Below, piece after piece: positions 1 to 11,100 of a stretch of 64,000 nt of DNA. The position numbers and the translations under genes are program-made. The notes below the pieces were generated by a model, which was not told the origin of the DNA, ran no database searches, and saw only the letters and a list, made by a program, of their open reading frames with translations. The DNA is from Zoroaster sp. YZ-2022 (lineage: Eukaryota; Echinodermata; Asteroidea; Forcipulatida; Zoroasteridae): NCBI GenBank assembly GCA_029582265.1, contig CM055837.1:2279148-2343147 (forward strand), given 5' to 3'. Every line of letters begins with the position of its first letter. The first letter of the stretch is position 1.

Positions 1-1
1 A

Positions 2-148
2 TCTGGTGATGTTGAGTTGAACCTCGGACCTTCAACTGTTGGCACTACCCCACCACTTTCTGACAATATTCTTAAATCATTGAAGAATGTAACTTGCACT
101 GAAGTGAATCTTCATCATGATATATTGAACATACTTAAAATGATTTAA
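2..148 (+). CDS. 3' end of a probable retroelement ORF with 2A-like motif (partial)
   Basis: An open frame runs in from the window edge for 48 codons to a TAA at 146-148. Residues 1-10 read SGDVELNLGP, which resembles the ribosome-skipping 2A consensus D(V/I)ExNPGP. In animals, similar SGDxxxNPGP segments are common near the N-terminus of CR1/L2-type and other non-LTR retrotransposon ORFs, and are also known in some echinoderm immune genes. Here the essential NPGP is NLGP, so skipping would be expected to fail. No further domain is visible because the 5' part lies outside the window and the frame stops soon after. I infer a decayed retroelement fragment. A host-gene exon is possible but less likely. 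Confidence 0.35.
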   Translation, partial: SGDVELNLGPSTVGTTPPLSDNILKSLKNVTCTEVNLHHDILNILKMI

Positions 149-1490
149 GGTCAGATTGTTTCCTTTATTGCAATCAAATATGAGTACACATTTTACCATC
201 CAAGTATAATGTATAGGGGCCGGAGAAAAATTCATTCAATATCAGTCATCAGTGTAAAATGTGTCATTAATAATATTTTGAATAAATAATAATTGTTTGA
301 GTGGAATGGATAGTTGTAACACAAATTTATTGAAAATATAATTAGATGGCTATAACTTAAAAAAAAAAAAGTGGATAGCTTACCCAGTTTTTGTGATACA
401 GCCACCATTTTGTTTACTGCTTTGTTTACGTTGCGAAAATTTAGTAAACAAATTAAATGAGCCATTGTTGAAAAACAGAATGAAAATACTTGTTTTACTT
501 GGACTGTGTGCTTTATTTATATCTAAGGGACCCAAAACCACCATGATTCCCTTCACAATATCCAATTTTGACCAATGGAGGGATTATTGTTGTTTACTAT
601 TGTTTCCATGGCAACGGTCGTTTACATCATTAACAAATAAATTTAAATTTTATATAAACTGTGTTGGACAACATTCAGGTACACCTTTACAAAGTTACAG
701 GGCCATAGAAACTATAGTATTTACAATATGGCAGTTTCCTTTTGTTTACCAACTTATTTACAATGGTAAACAATACCAAAATGACACCTCTTGAACCGAA
801 AGCTCCACAGGAAAATTGAACCAAAATTTCTTGAAAACGAAAACAGTAAAAAGGGAATAACTTGATATCCGTAAGTCCGATTTTAATGATTCAAAAAGAA
901 TTTCAATTAGAACTATATTCTCTATCATAATATATCAAAAGATTCAGCATAAAAGGACATTTCAGAAATGGGTTGCGATCCCTACTATTCATAAAATTTA
1001 CAACAAAATATGAATCAATAAACCCTGGCTGTATTGAAATATTTCAAAATGGATCAAACAGAAACATGAAAAGTTGGAGTTACGCAGGCTTAGCCTAACC
1101 TACACATAGGCTATGTGTAAGCTAAGATGATGCAGCAGTCATGGCAGTTTGACCAGTGTGTAACGTAGGCCTAACCTTGGCCTTGCCTGCATCATGCAAC
1201 ATTATAATTTATATGGGCGCTGATTACATTGGACTTTCATCTATCTACTGATTACCTCTGAGTTCTATAGGATTATATTTAAGACTTAAGCATGTAAAAG
1301 ATAGACATACCTTGGTTTTTTTCCAATGCCCTTTGGAGAATTTGAAAGCCCCTGCTGTGCAGCTTGACTGAGGTTGAACATGGCCGCCATTATACATTTG
1401 ATGAGTTAGAATGGTGATAGCGCCCTCAATAGTTCAAGTATTTTTATGGCAAATGAGCTTATCTCACAGATGGACATGTCTTAACTTAAG
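149..1490. other. Gene-free AT-rich stretch
   Basis: No gene, RNA or complete mobile element was recognised. Short open frames here are low complexity and start and stop without splice signals or family resemblance. Confidence 0.5.
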
Positions 1491-1990
1491 GTTTTTTTAA
1501 TGGCAAAACAGCCTATCTTAAAGTAAACTTGTTTTGCCATAAACACTCAACATTATGTTTTGAACTCATTTGAAAGGCAGATCTATGTATCTTAGACTTA
1601 GTATGTTTTACCAAATAAAAATAAAGTATGCATGACTTAATTCAAAGTTAGACGTTTCTCAAACTTAGATATTTTTTTGGCAAAACAGCTTATCTTCAAG
1701 TTAAGTTGTTTTACCCTAAACACTCCACATTAGGTTATAATCAATTTGGAAGGCAAAGTAGTCTATCTTGGACTTACAATGTTTTACCAAGCAAAACAAG
1801 AAACTGTGAATGACTTAGGTTAGAGATAAGGCGTTTTGCCATACAAAACCAGAGTGAACGTGTGCAAAGAATGTGAGATAGGACATGCTATCTTCAAAAC
1901 AATCCATCGTACGCCTTTGAAACTTTCACAAATGAAAAGAGCGCCCTCAATTTACCCAAAAATGATCTTATCTCAAAAATCTAAATTTTC
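1490..1990. repeat. Degenerate tandem repeat, about 178-bp period
   Basis: A segment starting near the words GGCAAAACAGC(C/T)TATCTT at about 1500 recurs near 1679, with the same following landmarks (TTTTGCCATAAACACTC versus TTTTACCCTAAACACTC, then AAAGGCAGA versus GAAGGCAAA). A weaker third unit follows up to the fold-back element. The units are diverged. Origin unknown. Confidence 0.5.
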
Positions 1991-2092
1991 GAGTTGGGCT
2001 GTTTTGCCATGGAAGGGCCGAGCTGTTGGCTGCAGCAATGGCTTGGGGACCGTCATGTCTCTCCCCCAAAGGAGTGGATGGTGGACAAAGGG

Positions 2093-3548
2093 GGCGGGAA
2101 AGGACAAGGAGGGACCGGGGGATAGTTACCCCCCAGAAGGGTGCTAAGGAGGTTATCACGCTGGGTTCGCCTAGAAGATTCAACGCTCCCCAATGCCTGG
2201 TCGTCACTCTGACTAACTTTCTGCAGAAATTTGTTTTAATTTAAAATATATTTATTTTAGGTTATTATAATTATCCCTAAAATGACAGGGGGGGGGGGGT
2301 TTCTTGTAGTTTTTCCCCCAAAATGACAAGGCCTTGTATTCCTCCGCCAAAAAAAATCAAGATATAAATAATAAAGGGGTAAGCCTTGTATTTTCCCCCG
2401 AAATTCACAAGGGGTAAGCCTTCCCCTTTGGGGAAATACAAAGTTTACTTCTTGTGATTTTCGTGATTATTGGATAAAATTGGATTTGTTTGGGGAAAAC
2501 AAGTTTTTCCCCTTGTGAATTTCGGGGAAGAAATACAAGTGTTGTAGAATTTCAGGAAAAAATACAAGGCTTACCCCTTGTGAATTTCGGGAGAAAACTA
2601 CAAGGCTTACCCCCTTGTCATTCTCGGGGGGAAATACAAGGCTTACCCCTTGTGAATTTCGGGAAAAACTATAATGCTTACTTACCCCTTGTGACTTTCG
2701 GGAGAAAACTACAAGGCTTACCCCCTTGTCATTTTCTGGGGAAAATACAAGGCTTACCCCTTGTTAATTTTTTTTTGGGAAAATACTACAATGCTTACCC
2801 CTTGTGAATTTCGGAAAGGACAAGGAGGGACCGGGGGATAGTTACCCCCCAGAAGGGTGCTAAGGAGGTTATCACGCTGGGTTCGCCTAGAAGATTCAAC
2901 GCTCCCCAATGCCTGGTCGTCACTCTGTTTTCTTCCTCCATGCTCTGACTAACTTTCTGCAGAAATTTGTTTTAATTTAAAATATATTTATTTTAGGTTA
3001 TTATAATTATCCCTAAAATGACAGGGGGGGGGGGGTTTCTTGTAGTTTTTCCCCCAAAATGACAAGGCCTTGTATTCCTCCGCCCAAAAAAATCAAGATA
3101 TAAATAATAAAGGGGTAATCCTTAGAGTTTTCCCGAAATTAAGGTAAGCCTTCCCCTTTGGGGAAATACAAAGTTTACTTCTTGTGATTTTCGTGATTAT
3201 TGGATAAAATTGGATTTGTTTGGGGAAAACAAGTTTTTCCCCTTGTGAATTTCGGGGAAGAAATACAAGTGTTGTAGAATTTCAGGAAAAAATACAAGGC
3301 TTACCCCTTGTGAATTTCGGGAGAAAACTACAAGGCTTACCCCCTTGTCATTCTCGGGGGGAAATACAAGGCTTACCCCTTGTGAATTTCTGGAAAAACT
3401 ATAATGCTTACTTACCCCTTGTGACTTTCGGGAGAAAACTACAAGGCTTACCCCCTTGTCATTTTCTGGGGAAAATACAAGGCTTACCCCTTGTTAATTT
3501 TGTTTGGGGAAAATACTACAATGCTTACCCCTTGTGAATTTCGGAAAA
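2093..3548 (+). repeat. Internal direct duplication, about 730 bp
   Basis: The block containing the left-arm inner part and the first array units is present twice, with a spacing of about 716-736 bp. The second copy carries a 20-bp insertion (near 2929) and small indels. A 105-codon open frame at 2490-2807 recurs almost unchanged at 3220-3537, which shows the duplication is recent. Confidence 0.75.
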
Positions 3549-5290
3549 AAAACTACAAGGCTTAGGCCTACCCCTTGTGAATTTCGGGGAAAAAACTACA
3601 AGGCTTACCCCTTGTGAATTTCAGGGAAAACTATAAGGCTTACCCCTTGTGAATTTCGGGGAAAACTACAAGGCTTACCCTTTGTGAATTTCGGGGAAAA
3701 ATACAAGGCTTACCCCTTGTGAATTTCGGGAGAAAACTACTGTACAAGGCTTACCCCTTGTGAATTTCGGGGAAAACTATAAGGCTTTACCCCTTGTGAA
3801 TTTCGGGGAAAACTACAAGGCTTACCCCTTGTGAATTTCGGGGAAAAATTTTGGGGAAAAACAAGGCTTACCCTTGTGAATTTTGGGAAAACTACAAGGC
3901 TTGTAGAATTTGGGAAAATACAAGGCTTACCCTTGTGAATTTCAGGAAAACTATAAGGCTTACCCCTTGTGAATTTCGGGGAAAACTACAAGGCTTACCC
4001 TTTGTGAATTTCGGGGAAAAATACAAGGCTTACCCCTTGTGAATTTCGGGAGAAAACTACTGTACAAGGCTTACCCCTTGTGAATTTCGGGGAAAACTAT
4101 AAGGCTTTACCCCTTGTGAATTTCGGGGAAAACTACAAGGCTTACCCCTTGTGAATTTCGGGGAAAAATACAAGGCTTACCCCTTGTGAATTTTTGGGGA
4201 AAACTACAAGTGTTGTAGAATTTCGGGAAAAATACAAGGCTTACCCCTTGTGAATTTTGGGAAAAACTACAAGGCTTACCCCTTGTGAATTTCGGGGAAA
4301 ACTACAAGGCTTACCCCTTGTGAATTTCGGGGGAAAATACAAGGCTTACCCCTTGTGAATTTCGGGGAAAACTACAAGGCTTACCCCTTGTGAATTTCGG
4401 GGAAAACTACAAGGCTTACCCCTTGTGAATTTCGGGGGAAAATACAAGGCTTACCCCTTGTGAATTTCGGGGGAAAATACAAGGCTTACCCCTTGTGAAT
4501 TTTTGGGGAAAACTACAAGTGTTGTAGAATTTCGGGAAAAATACAAGGCTTACCCCTTGTGAATTTTGGGAAAAACTACAAGGCTTACCCCTTGTGAATT
4601 TCGGGGAAAACTACAAGGCTTACCCCTTGTGAATTTCGGGGAAAAATCCAAGGCTTACCCCTTGTGAATTTTTGGGGAAAACTACAAGTGTTGTAGAATT
4701 TCGGGAAAAATACTACAAGGCTTACCCCTTGTGAATTTCGGGGAAAACTATAAGGCTTACTTACCCCTTGTGAATTTCGGGGGAAAACTACAAGGCTTAC
4801 CCCTTGTGAATATTTGGGGAAAACTACAAGTGTTGTAAAATTTCGGGAAAAATACAAGGCTTACCCCTTGTGACTTTCGGGAGAAAACTATAAGGCTTAC
4901 CCCTTGTGAATTTTTTTGGGGAAAATACTACAATGCTTACCCCTTGTGAATTTCGGAAAAAAACTACAAGGCTTACCCCTTGTGAATATTTGGGGAAAAC
5001 TACAAGTGTTGTAAAATTTCGGGAAAAATACAAGGCTTACCCCTTGTGAATTTCGGGGAAAAAACTACAAGGCTTACCCCTTGTGAATTTCGGGGAAAAC
5101 TATAAGGCTTATCCCTTATGAATTTTTTGGGAAAAATACAAGGCTTACCCCTTGTGAATTTCGGGGGGAAATACTACAATGCTTACCCCCTTGTGAATTT
5201 CGGAAAAAAACTACAAGGCTTACCCCCTTTTGAATTTCGGGGGAAAACTACAAGGCTTACCCCATGTGCCTGAATTTACCACCTTGTCAT
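2395..5290. repeat. Minisatellite array, unit about 33-38 bp
   Basis: Tandem units follow the consensus pattern CTTACCCCTTGTGAATTTCGG followed by GGAAAACTACAAGG, many dozens of times, with variant units containing AAGTGTTGTAGAA. The first ~80 bp near 2395 lie in the opposite orientation to the main array, as expected if the outer inverted repeat extends into the array. Open frames in this zone are repeat translations, not genes. Confidence 0.9.
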
Positions 5291-5699
5291 TTTCGGGGGA
5301 AAATATAATTAGGCTTACCCCTTTATTATTTATATCTTGATTTTTTGGCGGAGGAATACAAGGCCTTGTCATTTTGAGGGAAAAACTACAAGAACACCCC
5401 CCCCCCCTGTCATTTTAGGGATAATTATAATAACCTAAAATAAATATATTTTAAATTAAAACAAATTTCTGCAGAAAGTTAGTCAGAGTGACGACCAGGC
5501 ATTGGGGAGCGTTGAATCTTCTAGGCGAACCCAGCGTGATAACCTCCTTAGCACCCTTCTGGGGGGTAACTATCCCCCGGTCCCTCCTTGTCCTTTCCCG
5601 CCCCCTTTGTCCACCATCCACTCCTTCGGGGGAGAGACATGACGGTCCCCAAGCCATTGCTGCAGCCAACAGCTGTCATGTCTCTATGTATCAGGAACT

Positions 5700-5780
5700 G
5701 GACTTGAACCCGAGCGTCCCAACTCTGGAATGTCCGCAATTGAACAAACCAGCGGCTAAGCGACTGAGCCACGAAGCCCC
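5700..5780 (-). repeat. tRNA-like (SINE head) sequence
   Basis: On the minus strand there is a plausible A box (TGGCTCAGTCG) and B box (GGTTCAAGTCC) at tRNA-like spacing. No convincing full cloverleaf was derived, so it is called a tRNA-derived repeat rather than a tRNA gene. It sits just outside the right arm of the fold-back element. Confidence 0.4.
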
Positions 5781-5852
5781 GTTGGTATTTGGAGATGCAA
5801 TTTAATCTACTTAAATAAAATCATGCTCCGAAAAAGAAACAGAAAAAGAAAA

Positions 5853-5925
5853 TGCTCTCTGTGGGACTCGAACCCAGGTCTCTGGTGCCGGAATCTAGCG
5901 TCTTCCCATTACACTACAGCGCCAT
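5853..5925 (-). repeat. Second tRNA-like repeat head
   Basis: Minus strand reads GGCGCTGTAGTGTAATGGGA ... GGGTTCGAGTCCCA, so A-box-like and B-box-like blocks are present. The acceptor stem does not pair well and the anticodon arm is ambiguous, so this is more likely a SINE head or tRNA pseudogene than a functional tRNA. Confidence 0.4.
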
Positions 5926-6179
5926 CTGATAAACAACAAGAAAGGTTAACTATTTCAAGTCGTACAATGGAAATTCAACAAACACATCATAATGGTTTTT
6001 CACAATTAGGTAAAGGATTGGTTATTTTAAAAAATAACAAAATGGTCGAATTATAATGTAAGCCTAACACAGTGTAAAGCTGATGAAGATATTTACCTTC
6101 TCTAGAAATAGTTTACTCCGAGTTGCTGTAATTGTTTCAAGGAAAATGAATAACTTCCACTTCGAATTTAGGAAAGAGC

Positions 6180-6450
6180 ATTTAATTCTACGTTAGAATG
6201 AAAACCAACTACAAGGCTTGCTCTTGTGAATGTTGAAAAAGACGACAATCCCTATGATTTATTTTGGGAAAAAATTAAAAGCCTGTGATTTAAATTTTTT
6301 TGTTTTGTTTTTTTGGGTAACTAAAAGGTTTACTCCCTGTGATTGTTTTATTTTTAATTTTTAATTTTTTTTTGGGGGGGGGGGAGTGAATAAACTGCAA
6401 GGTTTGTGATTTCCTTTTTCGGAAAAAACAAAACAAGGCTTACCCCTTGT
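6180..6450 (+). repeat. Decayed outlying units of the 2.4-5.3 kb minisatellite
   Basis: Isolated degenerate matches to the array unit occur outside the fold-back arms, for example ACTACAAGGCTTGCTCTTGTGAA near 6210 and AACAAGGCTTACCCCTTGT near 6431, separated by T- and G-rich tracts. This implies that the array, or an older copy of it, once reached further right. Confidence 0.5.
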
Positions 6451-7216
6451 AATTTCCAAAAATTTGAATGCATTTTCACTACATTCTCGCGAACACTATG
6501 TAATGAGCTAAAACTTTCACATCTTAATTCAAAGAGAGTAAGCATACTTGTACCATTCTTCCTCCATACTTGTACAAGTAGTTTTTCCACCAATGTACCT
6601 TTCAATCATCCTCATAGATTAAATATGTATGGCCCGTTTTTTAACACATTCTTTTCATAATTCAATAGCAAATGTTCAATTTTCCTACCAAGAAAAATAA
6701 CCTAGTTTGAAATGACCGACTTAAAATTTTTTGTATCAGAATGATAGATTTACACAGGGATATTACGAAAAAATGAAAAGGTAGGAAAACTGTCATTATC
6801 ACGAGGCACATACTAGCCTATAGCAGTTTACCTCTATAGCCATGTATAGCAAGGAAACTGTTTTTTATCTTGGCATTTACAATAAAATGATACACAAGAA
6901 AAGTTTCCATGGTTTGAAGTTAGTCGGAACCCAGTTTCATGGTAGATTTTCAAAATCAAAAGGAAGGATTTCCTACAAAAGTAGGAAGAATATCATGCCT
7001 GTTTACATTAATAAATCCTGAAATTAATTTATTGCTGGTCCCATCATAACTTCATTAAATATAAATTCATTCAATTATTCCGATATTTTTTCATTGTAGC
7101 ATAATTAAATGCAACATTATCTACAATTAATTTACGCAAAATTAATTTTGGATTCAGAGTTACACAACTGCCAATTTTCAAAATGTGTACCAAACCAAAC
7201 GGAAGTCTATATTATA

Positions 7217-7474
7217 CTACTCAAAACAATTTAGGGAACACCGGAATAATCTCAGTTAAAGCAAGATCATTTATTTCAGATAAACACAATGTTTCACAGA
7301 ATTGATGAGAAACAACTGCACAATGAAACAGATGATAAAGGATGCATGTAGTGATTACACATTTCATGACATGACTACTGAAAGAGGGGGTTGCAAATGA
7401 AAATCCCGGTTCATGGAACATTTCAAATCTATTTGATGTTAAAAATCCAGTGTTCCCTAAATTGTTTTGAGTAG
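7217..7474. mobile_element. 258-bp MITE with Tc1/mariner-like ends
   Basis: Terminal inverted repeats of nearly 30 bp begin CTACTCAAAACAATTTAGGG and end with the inverse, each flanked by TA, the target duplication used by Tc1/mariner elements. The interior encodes no recognisable transposase, so this is a non-autonomous copy. Confidence 0.75.
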
Positions 7475-8137
7475 TATATTTTGTAAAAAAATAGAGTCTG
7501 CAGTAGCACCAAGTTGTATCTATAATCAGACATGCAACTTTGTAATTGCAAAAAAAGAGGAAATGGCCGAGCACACAAAACTTTGTACAGTGTTTTTCAG
7601 TTTTCTATAGCACTATTATTAAAGAAAAAAGAGGAAATCAGCTGATCAGTTGCATGCCTGTATAATGAGTTGTATTAGTGTGATGGTTCAGAGAAAAACT
7701 GGTGGTTGACAATTCAACGAGAAGACGAACAGACTTCTCCTGAAGCATCCAGTTGTCAGAACAAATACATTTACAACTCATTAATTAAGTTTTTGGGATT
7801 TCATTTTAATCTAAGACACATAAACAACCAAATAATCAAATGCACCAATCGCACACATTACATCTCTGTTCCATGTCTTTATTATACTTTCAGCTTTTTA
7901 TAAACAAAAATTGTACTATAACCTCGCTGACTGCTTCTCGACACTTTCAATCAATGAGTTTCTTACTGAAATATGTTCAGGTTTTTGTTGAATAATAAAC
8001 AAATTGCAACAATCAGGATTCTTGTGTTAAAGAACTAGATTGATACAACATTTTCATCCTGTGCTGTGAAGACCCTCATTATCGACAGATAATAGTGCTC
8101 CTTCAATGAGTACCTTTAACCATCCAAGGGTTTTTCA
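7475..8137. other. Gene-free spacer downstream of RPL13A
   Basis: No gene recognised. It lies beyond the predicted short 3' UTR of RPL13A. Confidence 0.5.
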
Positions 8138-8143
8138 TTTAAT
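8138..8143 (-). promoter_or_regulatory. Probable poly(A) signal of RPL13A
   Basis: Minus-strand ATTAAA lies about 40 bp past the RPL13A stop codon. This variant hexamer and a short 3' UTR are typical of ribosomal protein mRNAs. An AATAAA further downstream, near 7880, is an alternative. Confidence 0.4.
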
Positions 8144-8181
8144 ATGTCAACAAAGTTCACACTTCTGTTTGGCCGTTTAAT

Positions 8182-11100
8182 TTATCTGTATCCATACTGA
8201 CGGATGATCTTCTGGTAGGGAGCTACTTCTTTTCTGACGCTCTTGGCTGCTTTACGACGCAGTTGCTGAAATGACAAAACAAAGAACTCATGAAAATAAT
8301 TGGAGGTTACAACTCAACGTTATGATCAGTATGCTCTGATCGTCTTCAGGAGAATGCCAGACTCTAGGAAGTGCTGTTGCTTAAGTAGGCTGCTGGAGGA
8401 TCACGGGATGACTGGAGTATTAGTGCGTTGAAGCGTACAGGCGGGAAACTTACTTATCCTCTTCACAAATGCAAAGCTACACGTTTTACCTAAAGAACTC
8501 ATATTTTTTTGTTGGATCAGGCGAGTAAAAATGCACTAGTTTGTTCTTTTTTGTGACAAAGGGTCAGTTTCACCAGACTAACACTGTCTCAGATGGTAGT
8601 GCATGTGAGGAGTTTTCTCATTGCAAAAAATGCCTCGAATAAGCGTGGTCATTTTATCATCACTGACAATAATAATAATAATAATAATAATGTATAGATT
8701 TATATAGCGCACGTATCCACCAACTAAGTGGCGCTCAAGGCGCATTATATTATTATCCCTGCTCATAAGGCTCATAAGGCTCATAAATCATTCCTGAAAC
8801 CATCTCAGCTCCCTGGGGAGTATACAGCTCAATTGCTGCCATTTCTAGCGCATAGAGAGCAAACCATCTCTGCCTTCACAGGTACCCATTTAACCCCTGG
8901 GTGGAGAGAAGCAATTATGGTTAAGTGTCTTGCTCAAGGACACAGGTGTCACGGCTGGGGCTCGAACCCACACTCTGCTGCTGGCAACACCAGAACTTGA
9001 GTTCAGTGCGCTAGACCGCTCAGCCACGACAATCCACTTCGTGCATTATACAACACACGGGACCTACGGCTTTACGTCCCATCCGAAGGACGAAGCAATT
9101 ATGGTTAAGTACCTTGCTCAAGGATACAAGTGTCACGACCGGGGCTCGAACCCACACCCTGCTGCTGGCAACACCAGAACTTGAGTTCGGTGCGCTAGAC
9201 CGCTCGGCCACGACACTCCACAATGCATAGTTAGCAATAAGAAAAAAAAATGCCTTCATCACAAAATTATGAAAATGTACCCGTTATTTAGACTGGTTCT
9301 TAACCCAACTTCCAACATCACGGGCTTAATTTGACTAAAGTAAAAAATCCTGAAAAATGGTTAGCAGGCCTGGGTCTCCCTTTGGTCTTGAGGACAAAGC
9401 CCCCTGAATGTTTAATTTTGGAGGATTTACAGACTCTCCACATGTCCACAAACAAGAAATTAGAGGTTGGATACAATACAGGCTGCTGCTTCTTTCTTTC
9501 CTTGGTGGCTACTTCGTCAAAATTTTTACGCAAAGAAGATATATAAAAAATCCTGAAATCATGTAAAAACCTGAGAAATCACAGGCCTGCAACATCGTTC
9601 CTAAAGCCAAATATCAGAAACAACCTACCAGTCCAGCTCTCTTGACCTTCCAGCGACTCCAGGACCTAGCCTTTCTCTTCTCCTCAAGGGTCTCGATGAT
9701 GTCCTTGTATTTCCAGCCAACCTCGTGAGCTAGACGGCCAAGATTGCAGAACTGTGTAGTGATAATAAGAGGTTTGCTAAACATTTGTCATCTTAACTGA
9801 AACACTTGACTTGTATGGTAAATCGAGATGGTCATAGCCCGTTTCATGTGACCACCTATTTGTATCAAAAAGGTGTATACAATCTCTTTGGTTCATTGGT
9901 TAATCCTCCAACTTTAGCTGAACTTTAGTGGCAAGTAGCTATAGAGGGCAAAATCAATCAACTGCCCATTGTGACTGTTGACCCTTACTGTCAGTTTGAC
10001 CACCCTGAACAATACAAGACAATGCTTTTGAAGGATTGAGGTTACATGCTACATGCTCTTTGCTAAAGTGAAGGATTTTGAAGGATTGAGGTTACATGCT
10101 ACATGCTCTTTGCTAAAGTGAAGGATTTTGGAGGATTGAGGTTATTAGGCATACTTGCCTTTCCATGGTACATGTACATCCATGTTTGTTGTAGTGATTG
10201 CAAGGTCAGTGCTTGGGTCAGTGGATACTGTTTATTGCTCCATGCATGCAGGGAGGGTCCCTGGCCATGTACATGTATCACAGATTAGAAACACATGTGT
10301 GCATACATGTCATGTGCTTGCTTTACTACTGAAGGATTTTGGAGGATTCAGGTTATGTGTAAGCAAATGGGCCTAGGGAGTTAGGGTTAATGTACTTAGT
10401 ACACGCAAGGTTTGACAGTTTTCTTTCACTGAAGCATACCTTTCTATTTTGCTTCAGACGCACTGAGCGTAGAGCTGGTGGTGCAACAAAACGCTTCTTC
10501 TGTATATGTGAATAAACATACAATCGGGTTTATAGAAAACGTGATAAATGTTAAATACAAAAAATATTATTTTAAACTACCATTCCGTGTGCAAGCTGGG
10601 TTAAAAAACAAATACTCAAGACAAAGAGCTAAGATCTACTTCTTGAGGTGATTTCTAACAGCATTAAGTTCCACTTTTAATAATGAATATAAAAATAATA
10701 TTTGCAATTTTGAAATGCGCTGAGTTTAGATTGAAGAAATTCTTGCGTCAGGTGATAAACAAGATGACTGCAACTGTAAGCAGGAGGTTGTGGGTTTGAA
10801 TCCCACCCGAGTGGCCTGTATTTTTTCCCCCCAAAAGACACTCGGCAAACACCGAGTATACAGTGCTTCATACATTACATCGGTGTAAGAGCAAAAATCA
10901 AATCAAGAGCTCTTGACTTGTGAGCCCCAAGATGACAAATAACAAAAAATGTCTCATCAAAAAGTAATTCACTTAAATTTTCTCATTAATGTCTTAAAGC
11001 AATAAATCTTTCAGTGTGCATTCATTGTGCCTCAGAATTGTTTTTCTTCTCATAAAATCTCAAACAATGTAGGTTAAGTAATATAAGGAACATCATTGGC

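Larger units (their letters stand above)
2021..5674. mobile_element. Fold-back-like element: long inverted termini around a minisatellite
   Basis: The segment beginning AGCTGTTGGCTGCAGCAATG at 2021 is repeated in inverted orientation ending at 5674. The two arms match over roughly 330 bp or more, through a G-run (C-run on the right) and an AATAAATATATTTTA-like AT tract, and then run into the tandem array. The left arm encodes a 72-codon frame whose translation recurs from the right arm on the opposite strand with one substitution; this reflects arm identity, not a real protein. No transposase is encoded. No clear target duplication was found next to the arms. Fold-back elements with long inverted termini are known from flies and sea urchins, but assignment to any named family is inference. 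Confidence 0.6.

Noticed and set aside
2490..5033. Several 60-105-codon open frames rich in GKLQGLPLVNF-type or FPRNSQGVSLVVF-type repeats
   Set aside because: These are translations of the minisatellite in different frames, without splice or start context.
2395..5290. CRISPR-like array
   Set aside because: Units are contiguous and similar throughout, without unique spacers, and the genome is eukaryotic. It is a minisatellite.
2021..5674. Target-site duplication around the fold-back element
   Set aside because: Sequences just outside 2021 and 5674 do not match over 4-10 bp, so the true ends may lie elsewhere.
5853..5925. Functional tRNA gene
   Set aside because: Box elements are present but the acceptor stem does not pair and the anticodon arm is ambiguous.
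7221..7574. 117-codon minus-strand frame over the 7.2-kb MITE
   Set aside because: It reads across a MITE end and shows no transposase or other domain signature.
8324..8341. Intact hammerhead ribozyme
   Set aside because: The catalytic core has an extra or missing base in the copies seen, so I kept it only as a hairpin motif to be tested.
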